Shown here: one piece after another, positions 47,088 to 58,520 of the stretch
How the letters are laid out: each line of letters begins with the position of its first letter
Position numbering within the stretch: the first letter of the stretch is position 1
Assembly (NCBI GenBank): GCA_003222135.1
Contig: QHUM01000040.1
Span: forward strand, 1 to 64,000
Reading direction: 5' to 3'
Length of the DNA: 64,000 nucleotides
From: Gemmatimonadota bacterium
GTDB lineage: Bacteria; Gemmatimonadota; Gemmatimonadetes; Gemmatimonadales; GWC2-71-9
Made by a program: the position numbers and the translations under genes
The notes under the pieces: generated by a model
The model's database searches: none
Told to the model about the DNA's origin: nothing
The model's input: the letters and a program-made list of their open reading frames with translations, nothing else

Positions 47088-47779
47088 GTCGTGGGGATCT
47101 CCTCGAGATCACAATACACAAACCGACCCTCCCGCACCACGATCTCGCCGCGCCGATGAAGTATGGGGGCACGCAAGATCGGCCCCGCGTACATGAACGT
47201 GTGAAACTCGCCGTTCTCGCCGCATGGGTCGATCCCCGACGGGAGATCGCCAAGCAACGCGGTGTCGAATTCCCGTCCCGCGAACGACCGCGCGAGGGCG
47301 TGCGAGTCCACGCACACGAGCACCGCCTTGTACCCTTGCCGCACGAAGTCCGCCGCGAGCGCGCGAGTGTCCCGGAGCCACAGCGGAAACAGTCCACGCA
47401 TCCCGATGCGCGCGAGCATCCGCTCCCGGTAGGCTCGGACGTCCGCGAGAAACAGGTCCCCAAACACCACGGCATCGAGACCTGGGAACCGTGCCCGGGC
47501 CGCCGTGAGCGCCGCCTCCATGTGCCGCTCATACTCCTCGTTCGCCGCGTGGGGCGAGATCACGACCTCCTCGAGCGGCAAGTTGAGGGCCCGCGCTTGC
47601 CGATGCAACAAGCCGCGGCGCACGCCGTGCATGCTGATGCGCTCGTATCCAGCCGTGACCGTGGTCACGAGCGCGACCACGCGGTAGCGCGCATCCCGCA
47701 GCACCTCCTGCAGGGCCAGGGCGCTGTCCTTCCCGCCGCTCCACGCCACGAGCACCGGCTCGGCCGACGGGCTCACCAT
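47084..47779 (-). CDS. DUF71 (Dph6-like) ATP pyrophosphatase, B12-linked
   Basis: A 231-residue PP-loop enzyme. The P-loop is VLVAWSGGKDSALALQEVL and the family marks are VVFGDLFLADVRAYRERM and GENGEFHTF, as in the DUF71/COG2102 family. The eukaryotic and archaeal member Dph6 makes diphthamide, which bacteria lack. Comparative genomics has predicted a B12-salvage role for bacterial members, and this gene sits right after btuB in a riboswitch operon. The start at ATG 47779 overlaps btuB by 7 bases. The substrate is unknown. Confidence 0.88.
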   Translation of the reverse strand: MVSPSAEPVLVAWSGGKDSALALQEVLRDARYRVVALVTTVTAGYERISMHGVRRGLLHRQARALNLPLEEVVISPHAANEEYERHMEAALTAARARFPGLDAVVFGDLFLADVRAYRERMLARIGMRGLFPLWLRDTRALAADFVRQGYKAVLVCVDSHALARSFAGREFDTALLGDLPSGIDPCGENGEFHTFMYAGPILRAPILHRRGEIVVREGRFVYCDLEEIPTT

Positions 47780-49665
47780 CCCCAGTCCAGGCGCCCCCCC
47801 AAGAGCAGCGTGCGACCGCGGGCGGGGAAGTTCTTCACGTCCTCGTAGCGGGCGCCCAGCAGGTTTTCGATGCGGGCGGTGAGCCCCACAGCGGGGAGCG
47901 TGCCGTGAATTCGGCCGAGCTCGTAGGTGCCCGACGCGTCCACACGGGTGTGGGGTGGTAGGGTGACCCGGGGTGCCGGAAAGGTCGCATAGTCGTAGTC
48001 GTCGCGGTCTCCCGTGAAGACGGCGACGAGGGATGCCGTGCCGCGCGCCCCCACGCCGTAGCCGAGCCCCAGGCTGGCCGTATGCGCGGGGCGGCGCTGC
48101 AGGCGCAGGTTCGTCGCAACATCGCGCGAGTCCAGGTACGTGTAGCCCGCGTCGAGCGACAGCCCCGCGCCGAGTGCGCCCTGGACACCGACCTCCAGCC
48201 CCTGCGCCGCCGCGTCCGCGACGTTGCTGTAGTTCACCGAGTCCGGCCCCAGGCGCTTGCCGCTGTACTGGATCAAGTCCCGGAACCGCTGATGGAAATA
48301 GGTAGCGCGAATCGTCATGGTCCGCCAAAGCCCCGTGTACTCGACCCCCGCTTCCCAGTTGCGGGAGTGCTCGGGTTCGAGGTTCGGATTCCCGCGCACG
48401 AAGCCGGTCGCGAAGTTCTCGTAAAAACTCGGCTCCTTGAAGCCCGTGCCGAGGGAGCCGATCGCCCGCATGCTCCGAGCAATCCGGACAGCCATGCCCG
48501 CCCGATGAGTGACATACGTGCCGAACCGTTGGTTGTCCTCCAGCCGCGCTCCCACCGTCACGCTCACCGTCCGCTCGGGTGCGGTCACCACCTGCAGATA
48601 GGCGGCGCCGTCGTTCCGCGACCGCGCGGTGTCGAGTGTGGTGCCGTTCATCGCCTCGCGCTCGAACGCCCCGCCCACGGTGACGATCGCACTCGCGAGT
48701 GCCCGCACGTTGACCCGCGCGTCCACTCCGGTACGGGTGATCCAATCGGAGCTGCTGTAGGGGAACGTCGTACTGTCGGCCGGCCCGTTCTTGTCGATGG
48801 CGTACTGGAGATTGTCCCGACGCCATCCGGCCGTGAGGCGGCCCTCCGCGCGGGGCGAGAAGACGTGACCCAAGTCGAGCCCGACGGAGGGTCCGCGATC
48901 GAGCTGATGTTGGTTGTGGCTGACCGTGTCGCCGCCCCCGTCCGTCGGGAAATGGTACAGCGCGTCCCCGTAGCGCAGCGACAGCGCGGCGTCGGTGCGC
49001 GCATCCGGGCGGAGCCGCACCCGGCCGCTCACGACCTCGTTGCGGTACTGGTTGTTGAACGCGTACAGGCCGTCGCTCGAAAAGCGCGACACGCCGAGGC
49101 TGTATCCGACGCGCGCGCCTCCGCCGGTGAGCGTCGCGTCGAGCGCGCTGCTGCCGTACGTCCCACCGCTCAAGCCCACGCTCCCGCGCGCCGGCCCGCG
49201 ACCGTCACGCGTGAAGATCTGCACGACGCCCGTCATCGCGTCGGATCCGTACAGCACGCTCGCCGGCCCCCGCACCACCTCGATACGCTCCACGCCGTCG
49301 GTGGTGAGATTGGCGAAGTCGTACGCCCCGCCGGGCGCGTTTTGCGGCACGCCGTCGATCATCACCTTCACGTAGTCGCTCTCCCCGCCGCGGAGGAACA
49401 GCGAGGTCTGGCTCCCGTAGGCATTCGTGGTGACGACGTCCGCGCCGGGAACGGCTCGCAACGCGTCGGCCACCGTGCGGATTCCCCGCTCGCGCAGCTG
49501 CGCGCCGCTGATCACGGTGACCGCGACGGGCAGGTCCCGGGCGGGGGTTGGAATCCGGGTGGCGGTGACAACCACCGGGTTGAGCTCCACGGTGTCGGTG
49601 GGCGTCTGGCCGGCGAGAGACACGGGGAAGGCGAGGAGCAGGAGCGCGCGCAGCGCGAGTCTCAT
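47773..49665 (-). CDS. btuB: TonB-dependent vitamin B12 receptor, BtuB-like
   Basis: A 630-residue outer-membrane receptor. It has a signal peptide (LRALLLLAFPVSLAGQ), a TonB-box-like TVELNPVVVTATR, a plug domain to about residue 140 (DALRAVPGADVVTTN, IEVVRGPASVLYGSDAMTGVV) and a barrel with aromatic-rich strands. It ends in a Trp (LDWGW) rather than Phe. AAGGAGG precedes ATG 49665. The B12 assignment rests on the riboswitch and btuFCD next to it. Confidence 0.92.
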   Translation of the reverse strand: MRLALRALLLLAFPVSLAGQTPTDTVELNPVVVTATRIPTPARDLPVAVTVISGAQLRERGIRTVADALRAVPGADVVTTNAYGSQTSLFLRGGESDYVKVMIDGVPQNAPGGAYDFANLTTDGVERIEVVRGPASVLYGSDAMTGVVQIFTRDGRGPARGSVGLSGGTYGSSALDATLTGGGARVGYSLGVSRFSSDGLYAFNNQYRNEVVSGRVRLRPDARTDAALSLRYGDALYHFPTDGGGDTVSHNQHQLDRGPSVGLDLGHVFSPRAEGRLTAGWRRDNLQYAIDKNGPADSTTFPYSSSDWITRTGVDARVNVRALASAIVTVGGAFEREAMNGTTLDTARSRNDGAAYLQVVTAPERTVSVTVGARLEDNQRFGTYVTHRAGMAVRIARSMRAIGSLGTGFKEPSFYENFATGFVRGNPNLEPEHSRNWEAGVEYTGLWRTMTIRATYFHQRFRDLIQYSGKRLGPDSVNYSNVADAAAQGLEVGVQGALGAGLSLDAGYTYLDSRDVATNLRLQRRPAHTASLGLGYGVGARGTASLVAVFTGDRDDYDYATFPAPRVTLPPHTRVDASGTYELGRIHGTLPAVGLTARIENLLGARYEDVKNFPARGRTLLLGGRLDWGW

Positions 49666-50465
49666 GGGGCCTCCTTTCGCAGTCGTAAGGGGATCATCTG
49701 GGGCCGGCCCTCGAACGGCGCAATCGACACGGGCCAGGCGAACACGCGCTCGGCGGTTTCGCGGGTGAGCACGTCGCCAGGCGAGCCGGCGCCAGCGGGC
49801 CGCCCCTCCGCGAGCAGCAGGACGCGATCGGCGAAGCGCGCCGCCAGATTCACGTGGTGCGTGATCATGAGCGCAGCGAGCCCTTGCCCGTCCACCAGCG
49901 CGCGCACCAGCTCGAACAGCTCCATCTCGTGCCGCAGGTCGAGCGACGCGGTGGGCTCGTCGAGCACGAGGAGCCGGGGTTCCTGGGCCAGGGCCCGCGC
50001 CAGCCGGATGCGCTGATACTCGCCGCCCGACAGCGTCCAGAGCCATCGGTCGGCCAGGTCCGCCGCGTCGCATGCGACGAGCGCCCGCTCGACGGCCGCC
50101 CGGTCCGCGGCGCGCACGCCGCCCAAGAGGGAGAGATACGGGTAGCGACCGAGCAGCACCGTTTCCCGGACGCGCTGCGGAAACAGGTTGTCCTCGCGCT
50201 GCGGCAGGACGCCGACCACCCTGGCCAGGTCGCGGCGCGACCAAGCGCTCGCCGGGCGCCCCACGATCTCCGCACGACCCACCGCGGGCCGCACGAGCCC
50301 GAGCGCCGCGCGCACCAACGTCGTCTTGCCGCTGCCGTTGGGCCCGAGCACGGCGTGGAACTCGCCCGCGCGCACCTCGAGCGAGACGCCCTGCAGCGAG
50401 TCGCGCGGGGCGCCCGAGTAGCGGCACGTGACGCCGCTCAACGCGAGGATCAGCTCACGGTCCAT
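49662..50465 (-). CDS. btuD: Cobalamin ABC transporter ATPase BtuD
   Basis: A 267-residue ATPase of the FecE/BtuD type. Walker A is LGPNGSGKTTLVRAALGL, signature TLSGGEYQRIRLARALAQEP, Walker B LLVLDEPTASLDLRHEMELF and the switch His in MITHHVNLAARFAD. It pairs with BtuC and BtuF in the same operon. It overlaps btuC by 16 bases and btuB by ATGA. Confidence 0.93.
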   Translation of the reverse strand: MDRELILALSGVTCRYSGAPRDSLQGVSLEVRAGEFHAVLGPNGSGKTTLVRAALGLVRPAVGRAEIVGRPASAWSRRDLARVVGVLPQREDNLFPQRVRETVLLGRYPYLSLLGGVRAADRAAVERALVACDAADLADRWLWTLSGGEYQRIRLARALAQEPRLLVLDEPTASLDLRHEMELFELVRALVDGQGLAALMITHHVNLAARFADRVLLLAEGRPAGAGSPGDVLTRETAERVFAWPVSIAPFEGRPQMIPLRLRKEAP

Positions 50466-51391
50466 CGGCGCAACAGGAACGCGAACACGGGAACGCCCAG
50501 CAGGGCCGTCACGATGCCCACCGGCAGCTCGCGCGGGGCCACCACGGTGCGGGCCAGCGTGTCGGCCGCGGCGAGCAGGGTCCCGCCCACGAGGAACGCG
50601 GTCGGGAAGAGGGCGCGATGCAGCCGGCCCCACACGAGGCGACAGAGGTGCGGTACGATCAGCCCGACGAAGCCGATCACTCCCGCGACGGCGACCGCGG
50701 CGGCGGTGAGGAGCGACGCGGCGAGGTAGACGAGGCGCTTGAGCCGCCGCACGTCGGCGCCGAGGTATTGTGCCGGCTCCTCGCCGAGCGCGAGGAGATC
50801 GAGCGGCCGCGCGGCTGCGGCGAGGACGGCAAGTGGCAGCGGCGCATACACGAGGATCACGAGCACCGTTGTCCAGGATGCGCCGGAGAACCCGCCCCAC
50901 AGCCAGAGGAACGCATTGCGCAGCTCGGTAGCCTCGGCGAGCGAGACGATCGCCGTGGTGATCGCCGCGGCGAACGCGCCCACGGCCACGCCGCCCAACA
51001 GCAGGATCCGCGGGTCGAGTTCCGCGCCGCCGATGAGCCCGAGCCGGTACACCAGCGCCATCGCGCTCACCGCCCCGACGAACGCCGCGAGCGGGAGGGC
51101 CCAAGGACCGGGCAGGTCAAAGGCAATGGCGACGACCGCCCCGAGCCCCGCCCCACCTGAGAGGCCGAGCAGGAACGGATCGGCGAGCGGGTTTCTGACC
51201 AGCGCCTGAAGCGCGACGCCCGAGACGCCGAGCGCTCCGCCCACGAGGAACGCCAGCACGGCGCGGGGGAGCCGCAGCTGCCAGACGATGGGCGAGCCCA
51301 AGACGTCGCGGAGGGGCACGTCCGCGGGTCCGAGCAGCACGGCGGCAGCGAGGGTCGCGACGGCCGCGACGGCCAGCAGGACGTACTTCAC
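50450..51391 (-). CDS. btuC: Cobalamin ABC transporter permease BtuC
   Basis: A 313-residue FecCD-family permease with about nine or ten helices. Family motifs are WQLRLPRAVLAFLVGGALGVSG, ALQALVRNPLADPFLLGLS, the EAA-like GFVGLIVPHLCRLVWG and VVAPRELPVGIVTALLGVPV. The start GTG 51391 overlaps btuF by GTGA; a longer frame would run into btuF. Confidence 0.93.
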   Translation of the reverse strand: MKYVLLAVAAVATLAAAVLLGPADVPLRDVLGSPIVWQLRLPRAVLAFLVGGALGVSGVALQALVRNPLADPFLLGLSGGAGLGAVVAIAFDLPGPWALPLAAFVGAVSAMALVYRLGLIGGAELDPRILLLGGVAVGAFAAAITTAIVSLAEATELRNAFLWLWGGFSGASWTTVLVILVYAPLPLAVLAAAARPLDLLALGEEPAQYLGADVRRLKRLVYLAASLLTAAAVAVAGVIGFVGLIVPHLCRLVWGRLHRALFPTAFLVGGTLLAAADTLARTVVAPRELPVGIVTALLGVPVFAFLLRRWTVS

Positions 51392-52278
51392 GGCGCCCGG
51401 TCGAGGCGCCGGCGGAGCTCGCGCACCGCTTCCGCGACGCGCGGTCCGGGTCGCCCGAACAGCTGGCCCGGGAGGAACAGGAACCGCCTGGCCCGCACCG
51501 CGCGGACCGCCCGCCACTCGGGGCGTCCCGCATAGCGCGGTGGCACGGCACTGTCCGAGAGAACGGCGACGAAATCGGGATCGCGCGCGGCGATCGTCTC
51601 GATCGAGACCTGGGCCGAGGGGGAGCCGATGTCGTGGAACACGTTGCGCGCCCCGGAGAGCGCGGCGAGGCGGTCGAGATAGCTCCCCGCGCCGATCACG
51701 ATCGCTGGGTTGTCCCAGACGATGAAAACCAGGGACTGGGAGCCGGGGGCTGCGGGCTGGGAGGCGAGGCTGTCCATGGCACCCGCCAGCGAATCAGCCG
51801 ACGCAACGCGACCCGTGAGCACGCCCAGGCGGCGGGCGGCGGGCCCCAGGTCCTCGAGCCGATTGAGATCGAGCAGCACCGTCTTGATGCCGAGGCGCTC
51901 GAGCTGCTCGGCCGCCGTGATATTCGGGCCCGATCGATACAGGACGACGAGGTCGGGATGGCGCGCCGCCACGGCCTCGACGTTGGGCGGCATGCCGTCG
52001 CCCACGCTCGGCACGCGCAGCGCCTCGGGCGGGTAGTCGCACCAGGCCGTCCGGCCCACGAGCCGGTCACCCGCGCCGATCGCGAAGAGCAGTTCGGTGA
52101 AGGACGGCAGCAGCGAGACGACGCGCTGGGCCGGCGCCGTCAAGGCTATCCGCCGGCCCGCGTCGTCCGTGACGGCGAGACCGTGCGGCGCCGCTGCCCG
52201 CTCCGCGCGGCGACACGCCGCAACGGCGGCCAACAACAGCAGGCCGGCGAGGTGGGTGCGATGTGCCCAGCGGCGCAT
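51388..52278 (-). CDS. btuF: Cobalamin-binding periplasmic lipoprotein BtuF
   Basis: A 296-residue class III substrate-binding protein. Signal peptide and lipobox LLLLAAVAAC suggest that Cys22 is lipidated. Conserved segments are QRVVSLLPSFTELLFAIGAG, LVGRTAWCDYPPEA and PDLVVLYRSG. It is first in the operon, about 100 bases after the cobalamin riboswitch. Confidence 0.93.
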   Translation of the reverse strand: MRRWAHRTHLAGLLLLAAVAACRRAERAAAPHGLAVTDDAGRRIALTAPAQRVVSLLPSFTELLFAIGAGDRLVGRTAWCDYPPEALRVPSVGDGMPPNVEAVAARHPDLVVLYRSGPNITAAEQLERLGIKTVLLDLNRLEDLGPAARRLGVLTGRVASADSLAGAMDSLASQPAAPGSQSLVFIVWDNPAIVIGAGSYLDRLAALSGARNVFHDIGSPSAQVSIETIAARDPDFVAVLSDSAVPPRYAGRPEWRAVRAVRARRFLFLPGQLFGRPGPRVAEAVRELRRRLDRAP

Positions 52279-52377
52279 AGCAAGAAACCCACCCCCGACG
52301 GAAGCGGAGATGGGTTAGCGCCTGCGCCCGGTGCGCAGCGCCACCATCCCTCCCGCGAGGGATCGACCGGTGGCGCG
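52279..52377 (-). promoter_or_regulatory. Expression platform of the cobalamin riboswitch
   Basis: Between the aptamer and btuF there are two hairpins on the transcript: 52338-52345 with 52369-52376 (8 bases, enclosing a further 6-base stem) and 52322-52327 with 52333-52338 (CTGCGC/GCGCAG). They meet at 52338, so they may exclude each other. No U-run follows, so whether control is by termination or by translation is unclear. Confidence 0.5.
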
Positions 52378-52530
52378 AACGGAGAGGTCTCCTGGCTTCG
52401 GGCGGTCGGCTCACCTTCCCGGGTGAAGACACCCAGTGGCGTAGAGCCGTGAGAAATGCCCGTTACAGTGGCGGGGCCACGCCGGATTCGCACCGGCTTC
52501 CGTGATTCCCCGTTCGCATTGTGTGCTACG
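52378..52530 (-). ncRNA. Cobalamin (B12) riboswitch
   Basis: The minus strand carries the hallmark parts in order: GGGAATCACGGAAGCCGG, GTGCGAATCCGGCG, the CCCCGCCACTGTAACGGG core and the B12 box GCCAGGAGACCT (52385-52396). They match the AdoCbl riboswitch consensus closely. It should shut off the btuFCDB operon when B12 is plentiful. Confidence 0.96.
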
Positions 52531-52536
52531 AGCGCT

Positions 52537-52565
52537 AGTCTATCGGGTTAGTCTCGGCAATGCAA
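52537..52565 (-). promoter_or_regulatory. Candidate promoter of the cobalamin operon
   Basis: TTGCAT (52560-52565) and TAGACT (52537-52542) on the minus strand are 17 bases apart. The start near 52530 would be just before the riboswitch aptamer. The -35 is a weak match. Confidence 0.5.
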
Positions 52566-52575
52566 GCACGCTATT

Positions 52576-52671
52576 CACACGCTGAAGCGTGTGCTCGGCG
52601 AAACACTGTGCTGAAGCACACTCGATCACGCTTCAGCGTTGTGCCTCGCCGAGCACACCCTTCAGGGTGTG
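52576..52671. repeat. Array of four short palindromes inside a larger inverted repeat
   Basis: Units: CACACGCT-GA-AGCGTGTG (52576-52593), TGTGCT-GA-AGCACA (52607-52620), ACGCT-TC-AGCGT (about 52628-52639) and CACACCC-TTCA-GGGTGTG (52654-52671). Most share a CTGAAG or CTTCAG core. A 13-base arm GTGTGCTCGGCGA (52589-52601) pairs exactly with 52646-52658. The stop of the neighbouring gene lies in the last unit. The layout recalls REP/BIME elements; it could also end transcription of the cluster to its right. Confidence 0.75.
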
Positions 52672-53561
52672 AGCTGAGCCGGCCTGCGCCGCAGCGCCAC
52701 CACGAACCCCGCGGCAAGCGCCGCCCCCGCCCCGATCACCACAAAAGGCACGAGCGACTCCGCTCGGAAGCGGCGCGCGGCCGAAAACGCGATCGTCACC
52801 GCTGCGCCGGCCGGGACCGCTTGCGCGCGATAGCGCGCGAAGCGACGAGTTTCGATCTCCTGGACACCGAGCGTATCGAGCCGCGCGGCCGTCACGGTCG
52901 CAGCGGTGTCCTCGACCAGCAGATCGACCTCGGCGGTCGGTTGGTCGATCGGCACGACGACCCGGGCGGCGCTGCCGGGAAGCACGTACGCGTAGCTGAG
53001 CTGCTTCGCGTCCCCCGGCGGAATCGGCCCGAACACGGCGACCGAGTCGCCGCGCCGCGTCACGGCCTGCGGCGACAGGTCGCCCTGGGCGACCTGGAAC
53101 TGGATCGCCTCGACCGGGATGGCGCCCGTCCACGTGGGCTGCAGCGTGTCCGCCGCAATGCGCGTCTTGCTACCGGGATTCAACAACTCGAGTAGCTCGA
53201 GCACGTCCCGGGCGCCGTCGGGCTTCTGCCGAGCGACCGTGAGCAGGCGGCGCGCCACCTGCACACCGGGCCCGGCCGAGGTGGTGTCGTACACGAGCAG
53301 CGGCCGCAGGCTGGTGCGCGGCCGCGCGACAGTCACCGGCTCTGAGAAATAGGCGATCCCGTCGTACCAGCTCGAGACCACGTAGATCGCGGTCGTGTCG
53401 GGACCGCCCACGGTGAGCGTGAAGGCACCGCGCCCGTTGGTGCGGCTGGAGTCGATCGGTCCCCCGGCCCCGCCCGTCGTCACCCGGTGCAGCACGACCC
53501 AGGCGCGCGCCAGCGGGGTGCCGTTCGGTCCACCGTGCACCACTCGGCCAGTCACCACCAC
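52662..53561 (-). CDS. Membrane-anchored carboxypeptidase-regulatory-like protein
   Basis: At least 299 residues from GTG 53561. An N-terminal beta-sandwich (VTGRVVHGGPNGTPLARAWV, GRGAFTLTVGG) looks like a carboxypeptidase regulatory-like (CNA-B) domain. A middle beta domain and a C-terminal helix with basic stop (VPFVVIGAGAALAAGFVVALRRRP) follow. The frame stays open upstream and encodes a signal-peptide-like stretch (SALRS-type LRSAFALACLLSGAGGDLLA), but the only start-like codons there are CTG 53648 and an ATT. The exported N-terminus is therefore probable, with an unusual start. Confidence 0.65.
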   Translation of the reverse strand: MVVTGRVVHGGPNGTPLARAWVVLHRVTTGGAGGPIDSSRTNGRGAFTLTVGGPDTTAIYVVSSWYDGIAYFSEPVTVARPRTSLRPLLVYDTTSAGPGVQVARRLLTVARQKPDGARDVLELLELLNPGSKTRIAADTLQPTWTGAIPVEAIQFQVAQGDLSPQAVTRRGDSVAVFGPIPPGDAKQLSYAYVLPGSAARVVVPIDQPTAEVDLLVEDTAATVTAARLDTLGVQEIETRRFARYRAQAVPAGAAVTIAFSAARRFRAESLVPFVVIGAGAALAAGFVVALRRRPAQLTP

Positions 53562-53619
53562 CCGCTGTGCGAGGAGATCGCCCCCGGCGCCGCTCAGCAG
53601 GCAGGCCAGGGCGAAGGCG

Positions 53620-54120
53620 CTACGGAGTGAACTTTCCGAAATCTTCAGGATCGAGGTTCTGCAGGTAGGACTTCAGCTCGTCGGGGCCGAGTGGCGTGGG
53701 GCCCGTCTCGGTGCCGGGCTCGCCCGTCTCGACCGAGGTGAGGGCGAGCAGATTTTCGGTCGTGAAGATCGGCGCCTTGAGCCGCAGCGCGACCGCGATA
53801 GAGTCCGACGGTCGCGCATCCACCTGAATCACCGCATCGCCGCGGTAGATATGGAGCTCGGCGTAATAGGTGTTGTCCTTTACTTGAGTGATGATCACCT
53901 TGCGGAGGTCCGCGCCCAGGCCGAGGATGACCTGCTTCAGGAGGTCGTGCGTGAGCGGTCGCGCGAACTTGACGCCAGCGAGCTCCATCGCGATCGCGCT
54001 CGCCTCGGCCGGGCCGATCCAGATGGGGAGCACGCGCTCCCCTTCCTGCTCCTGGAGGATCACCACCGGCGTGTTGGTGGTGCGGTCGAGCCCCAGATGT
54101 GCGACTCGGACTTGGATCAC
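53620..54120 (-). CDS. Bifunctional nuclease domain protein (BFN/DUF151)
   Basis: A 166-residue protein starting at GTG 54120, 8 bases after ahcY. The BFN signature is VLPIWIGPAEASAIAMELAG followed by RPLTHDLLKQVI and DARPSDSIAVALRLKAPIF. Members of DUF151 have been reported to cut DNA and RNA; the bacterial role is poorly known. A tail rich in Pro/Glu (about 135-166) is added. The longer frame upstream lies inside ahcY. Confidence 0.88.
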   Translation of the reverse strand: MIQVRVAHLGLDRTTNTPVVILQEQEGERVLPIWIGPAEASAIAMELAGVKFARPLTHDLLKQVILGLGADLRKVIITQVKDNTYYAELHIYRGDAVIQVDARPSDSIAVALRLKAPIFTTENLLALTSVETGEPGTETGPTPLGPDELKSYLQNLDPEDFGKFTP

Positions 54121-54128
54121 GTTCGCCG

Positions 54129-56698
<2,570 letters not shown>

Positions 56699-56717
56699 CT
56701 CCTGATCCGGCGAGGGT

Positions 56718-58520
56718 TTAGACGTTCAAACTAGCGGCGCGCCGTCCGGCGGGCAACCGGGCGTCGGGATCGAGCAGCTTCAAGTCCACGGCTTCGGCAA
56801 GCGCGAGGCGCAGCAGATCGAGCACCTCGGCGGCGGTGCGGGCGGCGAGCGCCTGCTCCGCGGCGACACGCGCCCGCGCCGCGCCCACCTGCCGCACGGT
56901 CCACTTCACGAGCGGCAACGCGGGCGGCGCGACCGACAGCGTCTCGTATCCGAGCCCGATCAGCAGGAATGCCGAGAGCGGCTCCGACGCCATCTCACCG
57001 CACACGCTCGCCGGTTTCCCCGCGGCGCGCGCCGCGTCGACCACGAGCTTGAGCAACCGCAGCACGCTCGGGTCGTGGGGATTGAACCGATCGGCCAGCC
57101 GCGCGTTGCCGCGGTCGACGACGAGCGTGTACTGCGTCAAGTCGTTGGTGCCGACGCTCAGGAAGTCGCTCACCGCGGCGAGCCGATCCGCCATCACCGC
57201 CGCCGCCGGCGTCTCCACCATCACGCCCACCGGCACCGTCGGCGCCGCCTCCACGCCCTCGCGCTTGAGATTCGCCGCCTCCTCGCTCACCATCTCGCGG
57301 GTGCGATCCACTTCATCGAGCCGCGTGACGAGCGGGATCATGACCTGGATGTCCGCGTGGACCGCTGCCCGCAGCGCCGCCCGCAGCTGCGTCCGGAAGA
57401 TCTCGGGCCGGTCGAGACACACCCGGATCGCCCGCCAGCCGAGCTGCGGGTTGGCCTCGGCCTGGACGCGGAACGGGCCGGGGAGCTTGTCGCCACCCAG
57501 GTCGTAGGTGCGGATCACGACCGGCTCCCCTGCAAAGGCTTCTCCGACGCGCCGGAAGTAGTCGGCCTGCTCGTCCTCGGTGGGGAGCGCGGTATGGCTG
57601 GTAATGAGAAATTCGGTGCGCAGCAGGCCCACGCCCTCTGCCCGGTGCTGCTGCGCGGCACGGATTTCATCGGGGAGGTCGACGTTGCCGCGCAGCACGA
57701 TGCGCACGCCGTCGGTGGTGACCGCCGGCTGCTCCACCACTTCCTCGAGCTGGGAGGCGAGCTCGCGGCGGCGGCGCTCGCGTGCCTTCGCCTCGGCGAT
57801 CTCCGGCGCCGTCGGATTGAGGAGGACGGTGCCGCGCGTGCCGTCCATCACCACGGTGGTGCCCGGCTCGATCCGCTGCATCGCGCCCGCCACGCCGAAC
57901 ACCGCCGGAATCCCGATGGAGTGCGCCAGGATGGCGGCGTGCGAGGTGCGGGTGCCCTCCTCGCTCACGAGCCCGACGACGTGCTCGCGGTCGAGCTGTA
58001 CGGTCAGGCCGGGGCCGAGCTCCCGCGCCACCACCACGGACGGCTGGGTGATCGCTTCCCACTGCTCGTCCGAGCCGCGGTGCATGAGGTGCTCGATCAC
58101 GCGGATCGCCACGCCGGAGAGGTCCGCGAGCCGGTCCTTCAAGCGCGGGCTGCCGGTCGCCGCCCACAGGTCGCGCACCTCGAGCGCCTTGAATTCGAAT
58201 GCCTTCTCGGCCGTGAGATGATTCTCACGGATCAGCTCTGCCACGCTCGAGAGAAATTCCTTGTCCTCGAGCATCAGCAGGTGCGCGTCGAAGATGCGCG
58301 CCTCGTCCACACCCGCCCGATCCTCGGCCTTCGCCTTCAACTCCGCGATGTGGCGCTTGACGTCCTTCACGGCGGCGCGCAGCCGGCGCACCTCTTTCTC
58401 TACCTGCGACCGCGGCACGACGCGATGCGGCACTTCAGGCAGCGACCAGCGCACGACCACCGCGGGACCCACCGCGATCCCCGCGGAGACGCCGATCCCC
58501 TTGAGCAGCCGCTCGCTCAT
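56718..58520 (-). CDS. ptsI: PTS enzyme I
   Basis: A 600-residue phosphotransferase that takes phosphate from PEP and passes it to HPr. The phospho-His is in [21 protein letters not shown]. The PEP-binding parts [26 protein letters not shown] and [16 protein letters not shown], and the Cys motif VCGEMASEP, are intact. ATG 58520 overlaps the HPr gene by ATGA. Confidence 0.96.
   Translation of the reverse strand: MSERLLKGIGVSAGIAVGPAVVVRWSLPEVPHRVVPRSQVEKEVRRLRAAVKDVKRHIAELKAKAEDRAGVDEARIFDAHLLMLEDKEFLSSVAELIRENHLTAEKAFEFKALEVRDLWAATGSPRLKDRLADLSGVAIRVIEHLMHRGSDEQWEAITQPSVVVARELGPGLTVQLDREHVVGLVSEEGTRTSHAAILAHSIGIPAVFGVAGAMQRIEPGTTVVMDGTRGTVLLNPTAPEIAEAKARERRRRELASQLEEVVEQPAVTTDGVRIVLRGNVDLPDEIRAAQQHRAEGVGLLRTEFLITSHTALPTEDEQADYFRRVGEAFAGEPVVIRTYDLGGDKLPGPFRVQAEANPQLGWRAIRVCLDRPEIFRTQLRAALRAAVHADIQVMIPLVTRLDEVDRTREMVSEEAANLKREGVEAAPTVPVGVMVETPAAAVMADRLAAVSDFLSVGTNDLTQYTLVVDRGNARLADRFNPHDPSVLRLLKLVVDAARAAGKPASVCGEMASEPLSAFLLIGLGYETLSVAPPALPLVKWTVRQVGAARARVAAEQALAARTAAEVLDLLRLALAEAVDLKLLDPDARLPAGRRAASLNV

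Noticed and set aside
56699..56717. SAM riboswitch before metK
   Set aside because: The gap to the EI gene is only 19 bases, too short for any SAM aptamer.
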